The notes: a model not told the origin generated them from the letters alone. A stretch of 64,000 bases of DNA from Hypomesus transpacificus (GCF_021917145.1 NW_025813907.1:1-64000), one strand, 5' to 3'; positions 33,843 through 51,687 are shown, counted from the first letter of the stretch. Numbers and translations: made by a program.

Positions 33843-36800
33843 TTTATTAATTAATTTGTTTTGACAATTCAATAGTTATTTTCTTTCAAACTTTAAGTGT
33901 ATGCAAGGGGGGATAGTTGTTCATGATGACAGAAAGTCTTAAGCACATACAGATTTCCAATTTCCAGATGCATTAATATTAGAAGGCTGGTCCTGCGTTT
34001 CAAGATAGCAAGGCTGTACATTTCAAAAATTAGTAGTTCCATTTAAATTATCTTTGCATGTCTCTAAAGATGAAAATGAAATTAATTCCCTTTCAAGGGA
34101 AACTAGCCCTGATAGCAATATACAGTTCATGACATGTTCTCATTTTTTATGTACAAAATGTGGGTTAAGGCTAAGATTTTCGTCAGAGGTGTTAGGCAAA
34201 TGAAATGTAACGTAATCCCTGATATCTGGTGAATGGCTGTGATAAGGACTCCAGTGCATGACAAGCTGCCTGACATGAGCTACAACAGGAGCACACTAGA
34301 GGAGTGAAACTGTTCTAGATAGCATCGTCTTAAATCCCACCATGATTTCCTTCACGATATGAGCATTAAACGGGACTGAGGCTGATTGCACTCAAAACAT
34401 ACTACTGGAAGACTAACAGTTAACGAATAAATAAATAAATATCCAAAAGAAACAATACTGTTGAATCTACACAGAAGAAACCAGCAAGCTTAAGTTTGAA
34501 TATTTTTCCTCAAGTGGAATTACTGCGCAAATCATTTCCAAAGGGTTTGACAGCATGAGGACCCAGCTGTGTTCAGAGAAGATAAACAGCATTCATAGTT
34601 TTCCAACATACCAAACCATTACATCCTAAACAAGGTTTTAAAGGACATCCATTTATGTAAAGTTTGACCATTGTGTCTTAATGAATATATGGGTATGGAG
34701 CAATGTTGAGAAACATATTTGGTTCCAAAGTCAAAACTTTGATTCTACCATTTAGTAATTTTATATTACAATCTACAATCTTATTTCACATTTGGGGTTC
34801 CTGAATGAAGCCTACTACAGATTTTAAATGTAGAGTTTTCATTCCGAAACACGTCATTGTAAACAATCCTAAAGAAATCAATCTACAAGTTACAATCAGC
34901 GTTGCAATATTGATCACAAGTCAGCCCCAAAAGTCTTGTTTTATCCCTTTAGACTGTACATCTCAGTTCCCTTAGCGTAATAGAATCAGAACACATTTAA
35001 CTGACACAAAGCAAAACATTCCATCAGCTCCTACACTGGATGCGGTTGGCTTCAAATTTGATATTATCAATGGCTAACAAATCACAATGGTGTCCATTAA
35101 TATTAGTCGAAAACAATACAAATGTTTTTTTGTTATTTTGCAAACCCAGAAACAAATCAAGCTTACGAAAGTATTGCCTATGTGTACATTGCAGGAAAAA
35201 ACATAGGAGCAAGACAAAACTAATTTGAGGTGAAGAAAATTACATCTCATGACATCTGCTGTGTGGCATTTGCAACTGCCATGGCTGAAGTTATTGCCAA
35301 AACATCTAAAAAAACATGGGAAACATTTAGTGAAACATCACTAGAAACCAAGAGAAGTAAAACTCCTTAACTACTCTACGTTTTTTTTGTCTTTTCTTTT
35401 TTAAATAATCAAAATTCATAGTTCTGCTCTTTGTTCTGCAACATTTCTATAATTTTTTTTTATCTTGTAGAGTCTCTTCAAACACCCGTCTTAACAGAAA
35501 AAAAGGACTCCCACTATAACCAATGTCAAATTCAATTCAGACCACAGTAGCACGTGCAGTATCTGTCCACAGCATGAACAAAAGCGTATTTTTTTGTTGT
35601 TGAAAACATTCACATTCAGTTCCAATTGTAATACAGTAAAATAAGCTGTGATAATGACAAAAACAGTTGGAAAAGGGCTAAAGACGATGAACGACCCATC
35701 TCGACTTGCGTCTCCAAAGAAAACTGCAGTCTAAATCAGCATCTCCAGGTGCAGACGAGGGCGGTTTCCCTCTCACACCGCGGGTCTCTGCAGTGCACCG
35801 TCACAGGCTCGTTTGGCTAAATACCTGAGCCACTGCTTTCAGACGGCGGCGGTGCCCCGCCGGTATGTATGGCTGGGAGTAGCAGAGCTCGTACAGGTGA
35901 GCTATAGCAGCCCTGTGTGGATCTTAGCATGGCCAACATCAGTATAGTGGCAGAAGTTCCAGATCATTCTCTGGGGCCTTGTGCCCATTAGTCCTGACAG
36001 TCCCACTAAGGGCAGGTGTCCTTGAAAGTGGTTCACTAGGCTGTTTCGCTGCAATTTCACAGCATTTACAACACTTCCAGAGATGCTGAGTGTAATAAAC
36101 AAATTGGCTCATAGGGAAAGATTAAACAACCATCTTAATTATTTCACATTATTATTATTATGTTTTGACGATGCGGGAGAGCTTCACAAGGAAAGCCCTT
36201 CCCCAGACTTAGGTAGAGTCACAGAACCACGCTGCTGCTAACAGCCATGCGGAGCAGTATGCCTCAATTGCACATTTAACGTCTGAGAGATTATTACGAT
36301 AATAATACAGAAAGGCCACTGAATCCATGAGCATACAGTAATACAGGACATCCAGAGGGACAAACAGTACCTTTGAAAGGAGGGGGAAATAGCCCTCTCC
36401 CTATTCAACCAAACCTTTCAGCATTCAGTAACACAATGATATCATTATGATAATAAACAACAGTGATCGCAATAATAAAGAGTTTGAATAGTAACACTGA
36501 TAATAATAGTAAGAAGAAGAATCACAATAGTAGTAGTAATAGTTAAGTCTGGGTGTGTGGATGTGGAGTATCCAGTTCTGTATGCGAGTGCTTAGAACAG
36601 TTCCTCAGGTTCTGCTTAGAAGATCCGCAACAAGTCAAGACCAGTAGCACACGGCAGCAGCTTAGCACGTAGCAGCCAGGTGGCACGATTCCTTGTTCAA
36701 GCTCTTCCTTCTCGGACCAGTGTGTTGACGACCCCCGACCCCCACCTCCCTCGCCCCCCTCCCTCCCCCCTCCCTTTTGTTCATTTAGCCTTCTGTTAAT

Positions 36801-36844
36801 AAACTGGTTTATTTGCTGCTTGAGTTTTCATGTCCCAGGCACTC
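33843..36844 (-). other. ube2d4: Probable long 3' UTR of ube2d4, ending at an AATAAA signal
   Basis: Between the ube2d4 stop (36845) and dbnl there is no supported coding frame. TTTATT at 33843-33848 is AATAAA on the minus strand. Another AATAAA at 36806-36811 is only about 35 nt after the stop and seems too close. The UTR length of about 3 kb is inferred; polypyrimidine-rich patches occur near 36730-36780. Confidence 0.45.
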
Positions 36845-39744
<2,900 letters not shown>

Positions 39745-42112
39745 TGCTCGTATTTTTGGCCAGATACAGCTCTTTTACACACTTGGCACAAACGATTTGG
39801 GTTCAGTTAATGTTGCTATCAAACAAGACACCTTGTGTAAACATAAATCATGTAACAATCGTTACGTTATTCCGTTGAAAGAGCAGTTTCTTTCTACGGT
39901 AAAATGTTAATTCTTGGTGTCGGTTTTGCTTGAAAGCTAGTATGCTATTTCACCCCCCTTTCCTTTACCCACTGGAGGCTGCCAGAGGTGCTAGCAGAGC
40001 GTTTCGGTGATATCGCGAGACACGCGACACAACAGCTGACAGATTGTGAGCCTACTTTTCAGTGGTTCCGTTTTTTTTTGTAGTAGCAGTAGTAAGCACG
40101 AAGTAAAAAATACAGAGAAAAAACTAAGAAACAACAAACCTTAAAAAACACAATCTTATAGAGAACAACAATTTAAGAGACATAAAATAATATGTATATA
40201 AATATATGAGGAATGGTTAACTATTTCTAAACAATATGTATATGAACAACAACCATTTGTTCAAATTTTTCAACCTCTAGAAACTTTTTTCCAAATAATT
40301 TTTTCAACCTTTTCTTTGAATTTAAATAGTGAAGGTAAAACGTTGTCAGAAAAACAAATTTAAGTACAGTAAGGAAGTGTTTGTACTTGGCCAGAATGGC
40401 CACTTCCTGTATATAAGTCTATGGTTATTTCTATGGTTACTTCCCATCGCTGGCAAATAACAATGGTGTACTACAAATTACAATGGTGCAAGGTCCACGA
40501 GGAACTACAGAACAAGATTATTCGTAGGGGGGATTTGGAGTCCAGGCTGCACTGTATTGACGAAGTGGGTTTGGTTAACTGATGTGATGTTGTATGGACT
40601 CTCCAACCTTGTGCTTCACGGCCCTCAGAGATAATTCAGTAGGTATTTCTCGCTTTCTCTGAAATGTAGATATCTAGGAGGAATCTGTCACTTCTTGGGT
40701 TGCCAAAGAGCTGATCGAATTACATGTCCCATATCATGTCATAGATTTGCTCAAATAACATATACATATGTAAATATATAACGATGTGAGCCTTAGTGGC
40801 TACCACAAGATGGCGCTGTTTGACAGAAGACCAACTGGAGCTCAGAGTCAGAGGAACCATAGACGTATATACATGTCCATAAGAGGAACTAATCACAAAC
40901 AACAGAAGAATAAAATACACTGGAGCTCGTCTTCTATATCCACACTTCAACAGCCAATATTTATATGAAATCAAATTCATTTTCTAGTCCTAGTAAATAG
41001 GCTACTTTGGATCATTATTGTGTTAGCTGCTAGATCATAGCAATGTTTTCTCTCCTTTCATGTGTTTTATCATAAAACCATATCACGATCTATTATTATT
41101 TAAATTGTAAGAAATACAAAACAAACAAACAAACGTCAAAAACAGTCAACTGCCACACATTTAAATTTATATATTCGACCGGTATATTAGATCTATTTAT
41201 CATCTTTGTCAAACAGCACAATGATAGGCCTTGGAATTGTTCAGTCAGTATCAAGCCATTGTAAAGACGTATTCGTCTGTGAGTCAGCTGCATGCTCCAA
41301 TTTCTGTGGAGCCTAGCCTTGCAAAGCCACATGAGTTTGTCTTTATTCCTCTTAAACAAGGGTGAAAAAAGACCTCTCATTATTTTAGTGAGTGTCTATG
41401 AATGGCTGACTGTGTCCATTATTCTTAAATGGCTGATTCAATGTCAGGTTAAGGATCCTATCGTCAATGTGACACTGAGAGGGACTATTTTCCTTTGGAA
41501 AGCTAGAGATTCCTCCAGATAATATCTTATTGTTTGCTCATCTCCGCGCTCTCAATGACCCATCTGTCCTCGGGGTCTGTATGTAATCAGATTCACTCAA
41601 CAGTGCAGGCTGCAGTTCAGGTCTTGACCAGTAGAGGCCACAAAAAAGTTCTAACAAGGCCACATCCCTTCAATCATGGTTGGTCTTCCTCTTTCAGTGA
41701 AAGAGCCCAATGATAAATCTGTACTGTTTCCTTCTTATAAATCCTCTTCATTCGTCTTTGCTGTGTACCACAAAGATATGGTAGATTACACAAGTGACTC
41801 AATGGGATGTGAATATGACTGGAGAGAGTGTAACTCATTGGTGACCCTTTACCAGCTGTCAGGGAAATTCCCCCAATCCAATACAGTTGAGAGTTTTGAG
41901 TTACACTGTCAATGCCTGCAGATCCAAAGAGAAGTGTACAGGTATGGATACGCACAGGGTGGTTAGGATACCAGGCCTGCGGTGCAGCTGACCTCTAGCA
42001 CACAGCTGAGTGTGGTGATGTCATGCAGGAAGGGGTAGACAGCACAATACAAACTTTTCAGTTTGTTGGACCGAGAGAATTCAATATTTTTTCTTCTTTT
42101 TCTTCTGCCCTT

Positions 42113-42138
42113 CCCCCCCCCCCCCCCCCCCCCCCCCC
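42113..42138. repeat. Poly(C) run, 26 nt
   Basis: Uninterrupted C26 followed by A8. Confidence 0.95.
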
Positions 42139-44569
42139 AAAAAAAAACGTGTGTTTATTGGAGTCCTCATAACCAAGCTATATTTTCTTTGCTCGCCTCC
42201 ATTATTTTCCTCTCCGTAGTAATTTTCCCGAGGTTGCCACGACAACGCGCATGTGTTCACAATCATTTTAACAGTCGTTTTAAATGGGTCCTGCTGATGT
42301 CTGAATTATCCAATAAAAGCACAACCAATTACTGCTGAGGACAAGCTCTCCTCTGAAAGCCTTGGGAGGATTTGTACCTTGGCTTTTCTGTGGGCTTTCT
42401 AAGAGCGTCTCGTATGAAACAATGCCCCATTGTGCCCAGTGCAAGGATATATTTTGTACACTCATTGTATCAATGCTCTTGATTTGATTATGCACTTACA
42501 ATGGTGCGCAGCCAATTTCTCATGTATCAGGGTGAAGTCAGCAACTCTACACAGTCTCATGCTTCTCTGGACTGCCCTCATGAAAAGGGTACATTCTGTG
42601 TGGTTTCATGACTCATTTCCTTGACTCTGATTTGATTTTGTTTGTCAATGTTTAGGTGGCAGCTGACGACTCTTTGACCCGGTCAAAGTATCTCGAATCA
42701 GTCCTTTAGTGCTCCTCATATTCCTGTCAGCACATAAGCAGGATCTTTATCTGCCTGTCTGGGTTAGACTATAAAGTGTGTGGGCTCCTTTACGGACGGC
42801 TGGAGACCTAGCAGAAAGCAGGGGCTTGGATGTACAGTATCAGTGAAAAGTGAAAAGCCCTACTGTACCCTAATTCCAACCTCCGTACATCAATGTTTGT
42901 TTTCATAATGACAAAGTATAGAAACTTTGAAATAACAATTTCCTTAAGACATCTTTTACGAGGCCTTCAGTGTAAGATAATACATCATTTTGTGTCCCTC
43001 CCTGTTTTAGAGAGTGGAATTTCAGACCAGGAGGGGCAGGAGCTGGTCATACGCCTGCATGGGTTTGTTGTAAAAGGGGCACGTTCAGATACGCAGAGCT
43101 TGTTCAGCGGTATAAACAATCATTACCTCAGGGATGTGCTCATTAAATGGCATTATTTTCTTTAACAGTTACCAGAAGAGCATTCAATTGGTCTAATTGG
43201 TTTACTGGTGAATGGGTGTCTCATTAAAAACCTGGGATTCTTGCTCAATCTATCCTTGTTTATTTGTTTATAGTACTGGTAACTCTAGCCCTGGATTTAA
43301 AAATGTGATGAGTCACACTGAAGCTCAGAGGAAAGATGATGTTCAGAGAGAGAGATTTTTTGCTTTCATAAAAAAAAAAAGTGGTCCATTCAGTTTGTTG
43401 TGAACAACTGCCTGCATGAATGTCTACAGACAAAATATAACCACAGGATCAGTCTTTCCTGGGTTTATAAAGCCTTTTATTACACAAATATACACTAACA
43501 TACCTGTGGATATGGATGCCAGGGACAGCCTTTAACATCTCATAGGTGTTAGAAAGGTCTGTGGACGGGTTCAGAATCAGTTACACTTTGCATTAATGAA
43601 GTTACCTTTACCTAATCCCATACACTCTCCAGGGTGTTATACATGACAACGACCAAAGGGATTGTCAACAGGAAGGTGCCAAATCAAATGGAGCCATCAG
43701 AAACATTGTTAGCAGATGCCCATTGTCTTTTGGAGGATTACATCAGCATGCCATCAGCAGACCATTGTGACAGTAATTACAGCAGTCGGCCCCCTCCCTC
43801 TCTTGCGTTTATTTGCCTGACCCTCATCATGCCTGACCCTCCCCCCCCCCCCTCTCCCCCATCATGGTGTCAGACCTGGCTAACACCCCCCCACCACCAC
43901 CCACCCACCCCTCTCCCCCACCCATACTCAGTTTAAAAAAAGGTTGACTAATCCCAGTTGAAAACAATGATGAGCTTCTAGAACACAACACTTCTCTGAG
44001 CTTCTAGAACACACAACTGCTGTGACGTTCCATAGAACACACAAAACCTCCCAAGAACATGTTTATGGATCAATATGGGATGTTGAAACTTGGCAACCAC
44101 CCCAGTCAGTTCAACTAAAACGCTGACATTGGGCTCGCCAAAGAAGTTGTTTTATATCCTACCCTTGCAATGCACACTCCCCAGTGTCTTAGGCAATAAG
44201 TGGGCCAGAGCATTAACTAACGTACTTCTGCTGTCTCTGCATGGGAACAGTCACTGTGTGAGCACTGGCTAATGTCTTCCAGCTGTTCCAGTTCTGATGG
44301 CATATTCAGGTTCTTCCATTTTGCTGAGCCTCCTTGAGAAACAAAGGAGGGATTTCCTCTAGAACAGACAGACTGTGGCAGAACCAAATAATGCTCATGG
44401 TGTGTAATCAGAAGAAAAAGGAACATCCAATCGAATGTAAACTAACAGCCAGGTACCTGACCTGTCACGGCCGGGTGATCACAAGGAAAAACGGGGGGCG
44501 AGAGACGAGAGAAAGTTCCTCTCGGTCTGGGGAAGTCTGTCTGCCTTGTTGACTCTCGGGCGATGCTAA

Positions 44570-44769
44570 GGGGGTCCGATGGCTGAGCGGTTAGGGAGTC
44601 GGGCTATTGATCAGAAGGTTGTTGGTTCGATTCCTGGCAGTGCCAAATTACGTTGTGTCCTTGGGCAAGGCACTTCAACCTACTTGCCTCGGGGAAAATG
44701 TCCCTGTACTTACTGTAAGTCGTTCTTGATAAGACTGTCTGCTAAATGACGAAATGTACTGTAAATGTA
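44570..44769 (+). mobile_element. tRNA-derived SINE, sense copy, with intact A and B boxes
   Basis: A box TGGCTGAGCGG at 44580-44590 and B box GGTTCGATTCC at 44624-44634, spaced as in a tRNA with a serine/leucine-like head. A conserved core follows (CCTTGGGCAAGGCACTTCAA) and the tail ends AATGTACTGTAAATGTA. This is the only plus-strand copy in the window. Confidence 0.9.
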
Positions 44770-46605
44770 TACTGTGCCAGAGTTGATCATCACAACGCAC
44801 ACACTCTGGCTTTGTAATGCTTCCCTCGTGTGCTGTTTAAGGATATCACACACACACACACACACACACTATGGTGTACTGGGAAATAAATTCTGCCCTG
44901 GATGTGGCTGGCCTGGGGGGTAGAGGGGGGGAACTTGGCTCTGTGATAGTTGATGACATATGTACATAACATATGTCAGGTGATCCTAAACACACTCCAA
45001 GGTTTTTGCAACGGAAAACTGCATCTGTCCACTCCAGCACGTTTTTTGGAAATAACAATATCCAACACTCAAACCCTCTAACCCCAAGAAAGTTCATAAA
45101 ACATTGTGAATAAGGCATTGTAAACACAGTAATAATTTAATCACACACTTTAAAGCAAACTATCCTTGTCTGATGAAGAGACGTATGTGGAAAAGGTCGT
45201 AGTTCAACCTATCAATTTGTGTTTGGTGAGATAGCATCATTTCAGAGATGAGAGTTTGGTCGCATTCTCAATTTGGGGTGATTACATTCCAGAGGGATGA
45301 TTTATAGTTGGATATATTCTGTATGAAAAAACGGGGCTTGGTAAGAAATTGCACTTTTCTGTCTTCACAAAGGCAGTGTTCTCCGCTACTGACTGTGTCC
45401 TTGAAACCAAAGAAAAACAGAGGGCTTGTTATGCCTTACTGAATAAAAACAACAAAAGATAGACAAGGTCTTTTTACTTCATGACTCGAAGACAACAAAA
45501 AGGGTACAAGTGAAGTGATCCGAAGACGGAAACTCAACGTCGCCAAAGACAGAAATACCACAGAAAACCAAAGGCCTAAAATCTGTTAAGATCATGTATT
45601 TTTATGAAAGCAACTGTTCCCAGCTGAAAGGAATCATGTCCTATGTCCTCATTAACCTTTTTCACCACGCACACACGCACACACACACACACACATTCGC
45701 AGACACACAAATATGCACACACCCACACAAAAGTGTCTCCTGCATCTTTTCCTTTCATGAAGGAAGACGAAAATATCACATCTGATCAGATAACAAACAC
45801 AAGGCAACAAAGTAAATCAAACAACTTAATTTTGTGCTTTGTGAAGTACATAAATCATCTGACAAGGTGAGAGGATTTGTGTGTGTGTGTGTGTGCAGAT
45901 GTGTGTGGTGGGTGGTATTTGTGGGTGTCTATATGGGTGTGTGTGTCTATGTGTGTGTTTGTGTGTCTCTGTATGTGTGTGTGCGAAAGTCAGAGAGTGG
46001 TGAGATTGAGCGCCTTGTCCATCCTGCCTCACAATAAACAGTTTGTTTCCCAGGAGCACCCCTCATGTTCCTGTTGTTGCCTACGTGGCAGCTCACTGGG
46101 AAACGTCCTGGACTCTATTGTCTTGGAGGTCGAAGGTCACAGGATGCCCCTAAAGGCCTAAAGGGGGAGGTGAGGGGTTGGCGTGAAACATGAAAAAAAA
46201 GAGAGAATAAGTAAAAAAAGTGTTCCCTTTCGCTCTTGTCTTTCGCTTTCTCTCCAGAACACCGGCGTTTCAAGAGTTTCAGGAAACTCAAAGCAGGGTT
46301 TTGAAAATACAATAGGACGACTGACCGTTTCATTATAAACTTCCTGATTGCCTGTGGTCAGTTTGCCATTAGTGTTCTCTCTTTGCAGCCTTTGTGTGTC
46401 TTTGTGAGGTCTTTCAGTATGGTGATTTTCTTCCATGAGGCACATAGTACACATGCTTTTCCACAGAACTGAGGATTGGGCTTCTTGACTGGCAAATTGG
46501 AGGGAGGCAGTCCATTAGACAGAAGAAGTATGAGATGCTTGTTTCTGTCTTGTATTTCTGCAGAGTTGTGTCTCAGCTGAGACTTTCTGTGTAGCCCATC
46601 TAAAA

Positions 46606-46622
46606 CAATCGAGAAAACTGTA
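46606..46622. mobile_element. Solo Tc1-like transposon end
   Basis: CAATCGAGAAAACTG-TA matches the right end of the element at 13409-16783 apart from one missing A. No partner end was found nearby. Confidence 0.35.
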
Positions 46623-48797
46623 AAAGAGCAGTCTAATCATCTGAATATCAAACGTAACATCCCACCATGTGGTGAAGATAGCTTTTGAATTACGTAACAC
46701 CGGAACATAACAAAAAAGTACTGAAACGCATCACATCTACGCAGGAAAAAAATAAGTCCCACTAGATTTAGACTATGACACACACAGCAAACCGAGCACT
46801 TTGTATCATTTGGTATCGCAGTCGTGATGAAGAAGGTGTTTGTTAAAGTGATGATTCACTACATTGTGAGCTCCGTGACTCCATGCAGAAAGCCATAGGC
46901 CTTTCTCCAGGCAGCGGGCTACGTGGAGCCATTACGTGCCTGGTTAGGGTGCTCCTTCTTGGGCTGGAGATACTGAGGGGGCCTGCAGGCAACCCACCGG
47001 GAAGAGAAAGAAGTGTGTGGTGGATGGAAGCGGATATAACGTGAAGAATTGTACGTGTGTGTTTGTGTGTGTGTGTGTGAGGGTTTTCATGCATACGCGT
47101 GTGTGTCAAAGTGAATTTCAAATAAAAACCGCATCAATATTAAAAACTATGTTAAAAACATTCTATTTGATTTGTTGGGGGAAGAAGTGAATTATCTATC
47201 TCCCACTTAGTCCAGTCCTGGGTAACCCACCTGGATTCTGTACACTTGAACCGTAGAGATTTAGAGCCCTCCAGCCTGTCCTTAGGGCCCTGTCTGGAGG
47301 GATTAACATGAGGCTGTGTGCTGGACATTCTCACAGACACATTCATCTTGTTTATGGAGCAAGGATGCAGCAGTGTGTGATATTCCAGATGCTCATTGGC
47401 CAAAGTTTCATCAGCTTGGTGCATGGTCTGGTGGTGTTATCTGAAGAATATGACACGTGAAGCGTGTTTCTGACCGCATTTTAAGGCTGGATGTCGATCT
47501 ATCATTCGGTATGCCATAAGGAATGGCTTCTTACGTTTATAAATTCAGTGGCTACCACACAATGGTTACAGGTCATTCAGTGGATTCTCAAATGCTTTGA
47601 TTGGTGGATGACGATCCCTTTCTGCTCGTGAAGAACAGGCGTGAGCAAAGTGCTGGGTGAAGCGACCGAGCTTGTGGGAGCAGAACGCGATGAAGCTTAG
47701 GTGTCACTTACGATGCCTCTCATCTTCTGTCCACGGGCCATTCTGATGCCGAAGCTTGGAGTTTGTGTTACAGTTCTAGAATGTTCCTGGAGGCCTGACC
47801 CTCACCCTCTCAACTGATGCCTCACCCGGTCTTTGGAGTCAGTTGGAGGCCGGTGATTTGGAAGAAGTGACAGCTGGACATGTTTTTGGGGGCCTGCGGT
47901 ATCGTTTGGTTTCCTGTCTAACTGAAAAGAAACAGATCTGAGAGATGAACTGTAAATATTGGACGATGGCTTCGTCTGTGCGTCAGTGCAGCCCAGCCCC
48001 CATCAGACTAGTTCGGTGACCGGTCTGGTAGGTTTGCCCTCAACTATCCTAGTCCCTGGAGTTGTCAGGAGGAGTCGGTGTCATGAATGTGTGTGGCTAT
48101 CTGGCCGATCTAGGTATGCTAGCTATCTACTATCAGAGCGTGGTTCGAATGTTCTCCTTGCACTTTGACCCTTCGGTATTCATTTCCTGCTCCGGTGTGT
48201 TTTTAAGTCGACGGCTGGATCTGGCACGAGTTGGTTCCCTGCTTCCCTCACTCACTCAAATGCCGGGCTGCGTTTTCTCTCTTTACGACCGAATAAATCT
48301 GACCGGTGCCAAAGTACCAAAAAAAAAAAAACGGGATTAAAATTCCCCTTTTGCTGTCTTGAGGACCGCAGCTGCAGAGGTCTGTTTGTTTTCCAGAGGA
48401 AGGTCCAGCTGCAGGCAGAGTGTTTGAGAGAGGCAGGCTAGAGCTAAACAGAAATTACTTTATTTTTATTGGCACATTTTAAGCTCTTTCACCAAGTGAT
48501 AATTGCGTTGCAGAATAAGTAGTGAAATAACAGTCTGGTTAAAAACAGTTTTCCTCGCGCACAAATATGTTTTCAGTTAGGACGCTAAGCACTTTAGACG
48601 CCTTGTTGCTGTTGTTGTTTATTGTCTAACAGTGGTGCTTTGACGCAGCAGTCAACGTTAATGATGTGAAAACAGTTAGTTTGAATCTGAGGGTACAAGC
48701 CACATAGAAATATAAGTACACCAACAACTGAATGACAACACAATATTCCTTGGGTGTATATGCAAGGGACTTGGCTCTCTGGACACACTGGATTGAG

Positions 48798-48839
48798 AGA
48801 GAGAACGAGAAAGAGAGAGAGAGAAAGAGAGAGAGAGAG

Positions 48840-48872
<33 letters not shown>
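48798..48872. repeat. (GA)n microsatellite
   Basis: Interrupted GA run of about 75 bp. Confidence 0.9.
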
Positions 48873-48874
<2 letters not shown>

Positions 48875-50256
48875 GAGGTGGCAAAGTCTGTGACACAAGT
48901 GGGGCACTTGCAGGAATGTGGAGCAGCAGGTACGACACGTCTAAGGGAGACTATCTCCTCTGCCATTGGACGTTCCGACGGTTAACTTGTGAAGGCAGGC
49001 TGAACGTCAACAGGCATGACCACTCAGCAATTTTATATGGCATTCTTCCTCACTGAGTCCATCCCATGAATATCTTTCATGGTCCTGAGAAGAGTGGAGA
49101 GGAGGGGAGAGAGGGGTGAGCTCAACGCGAAAAACTTCTCTGATTATCCTGACGTGTCTTACCAAGACAGCATCCCCATGCCAGAAGAGTCATTCAATAC
49201 CAGAACAGAAAAACAATAAGACCAAAAACTTCAGCAAACAAGATCTGACTGTATCGTCCTGCAACAACAGAAAATAACCGCTTAAGGTTGTTTTTTTTCA
49301 CAACCAAGTGTGTACCCTGAGCTAATAAATTCGACAACATCTGTGATGAGGGTAAAGAGATTTTTTCCTGTTCACATTAGCTTGGTCTAACCGACCCTCG
49401 GAGAGAGGCCAGGAATAACAGCAAGACTTATTTTCCACAACAAGCATTCCCTCCACACCCAAACCCACAGCTGTAGACAAACTATCGGACTCCTGTGGAG
49501 GATAAGGTACATGCCAGACAAAGGTAATGAGATTCTATGGAGTTTTACACTCGAACAAATAAAGATGATGGCTTCCAGATCTCGTGCTTTATACCAAGTG
49601 ACTGTATTCTGGACATGGACCTCTCCACGTAAAATATGTAACGATAAAAAAGACAAAACGGGTTAAAAAAAAAAGCAATCCACGAGGGAAATGAGAACTA
49701 CCATAAAGTCGAAGCATCTGTGCTTTCTCCTAGATTCGCATTAACAAAAAAAATTATGATAAAACGACAGGGACACTAAAAATATGCATGAGACTTGCGG
49801 TGCAGTTTCCCAAGGCCAAAGAAAGGAAATAGCATGACAGTCTCTCCCTGACCTCTTTCCAACCCCCCAGTAGCCTCCCTGCACCCCCCCCACTGGGGAG
49901 CCTGTCTCTATGTGTAAAACAGTCAGCCAGCATCCTGGAAACTGGAGACCCACAAAAACAGAGGACACGAGGAAGCCCAGAGTGGCCGTGCGAGGAGCGC
50001 TCCCATAATCCACAGGCCCAACGCACCAGGCACACCGAGCAGGCGGCCCAGCTGATAGCATTGTGATGCAGACTTAGCCACAAAGCAGTGTGGGCATTGT
50101 TGTCTTTGAGAGAGCAAAGCAGCTTCGGCCAAGGCCCGCTGGTGTGGCGGTCACTTCTTTGCACGAGTGTTTGCTCCAGACTCCTTGTTGACACACAGGG
50201 CAGGTGCAGTGGCTCTCTGCTCAACCACAGCTACGGCTCCCGATGACCCCCACGCA

Positions 50257-50278
50257 CCCCCCCCCCCCCCCCCCCCCC
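50257..50278. repeat. Poly(C) run, 22 nt
   Basis: Uninterrupted C22 in a C-rich context. Confidence 0.95.
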
Positions 50279-50947
50279 TTCCACCTCCCCGGACCCTCAC
50301 CCCCCTCAAAGCGCTACCACGCACGCAGGCATGCACGCCGCACACGCACCGAAGCCGGGATATCACAAGACTGCTGGTTTAGGACGGACAAAGACAAATC
50401 GACCATTTTCTTGAATATCTCGGCCACAATCAGAAAGGCATTGCTGGGTTAACACAGGGCCCACAGAGGTGAAAACAAAGGGTGGATTCTTCTGCTCGGA
50501 GGATTGCTATGGGAAATGGCAGGGATGCCAGCGTTGATAAGTGACCGAGAGGCTCGAGTTACTTCCAGCTGTCTACAGCCATCCATGCCTCGGCCCAAGT
50601 TTCATACATAATGCAAACCATCTCGTGCACGTAAAACTCATAAAAAATCTGGAGGACGTATTAAATAAAGTCAACAGCCTCTCGCTCCTGTAGGGGTTAC
50701 ATCACAGGAAAGGACCTCCAGTTCTCTGAGGAACTGTGCAGTGCATCCTCAGCTGAGATAACACAGACCGTTAAACACTGCGGCCTTGTAACCAGTCACG
50801 TTAACTGGATCAATAAAACGTCTCATGGTATTTATAGATGAGTAGACTATCATGAAGATCCATAGATGGGCTGGTTCAATGTGTGCCTGCTCCAAGTCCT
50901 GTATATCTCATTTATGTGTGTGCTAACTGCTGTTAAATGGAGTTATT

Positions 50948-51123
50948 TACATTTAGTCATTTAGCAGACGCTCTTATCCAAAGAGACTTACTGTAAGTTC
51001 AGGGACATTCCCCCCCGAGGCAAGTAGGGTGAAGTGCCTACACAACGTCAATCGCACGTCCAGGAAGTGAACCGGCAACCTTCTGATTGGTAGATCGATT
51101 CCCTAACCGCTCAGCCATCTGAC
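50948..51123 (-). mobile_element. tRNA-derived SINE, antisense, with internal deletion
   Basis: Same family as at 44570, shorter because the core lacks the CCTTGCCCAAGG segment (GAAGTGCCTACACAACG). Confidence 0.8.
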
Positions 51124-51687
51124 CCATCTGATTAATTATACCGGAATGAACTGAATACTGACTAATACGTTCTGTACAAGACAACACTTTTGCGGTTTAA
51201 AAATAACATCTGATGCCAGACATGTGACAATTGGGTCATGAGTTGGTCATCAGTGACGCAGTGACCAGCACACTCTTAGGGAGTTTTGCATGCGCTACAC
51301 CTGGGGGAGTCTGATGCACGATCGTTCACCAGGGACAAACAGGGTTATGGGGAAAACAAGCGGAGTACTGCATTAACATCACCTCAATGCCGGCGAGGGC
51401 CTCTTCCTGTCCATTTGGAAAATATAAGGACGTTTTCAAGAGGCCGCTCACTCAGAAGGAGAGTGCATTTGGCAGGCTTTGAAGTTCACAGAAATAATGT
51501 TCCTTAAAAGCCTCCTCTCCAACACAGAGACTGCGAGCAGGTAGTTCAATCAAAGCCCTGCGCACTTGTAGGCAACCCACAATGGAGCACACACTGATAC
51601 ATGTTTGATCTTCATTCCCCCCCCCCTCATCTTGACAATCTTTTAGGGAGTCCTTTAATTTAGCACGCTCTGTGTCAGAAGAAATCA

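Noticed and set aside
41674..41966. Overlapping frames of about 90 codons on both strands
   Set aside because: No motifs, no splice context, and mutual overlap suggest chance.
44570..44640. A tRNA gene
   Set aside because: The A and B boxes are present, but the sequence continues into the SINE core and tail and does not fold into a full cloverleaf with an acceptor stem.
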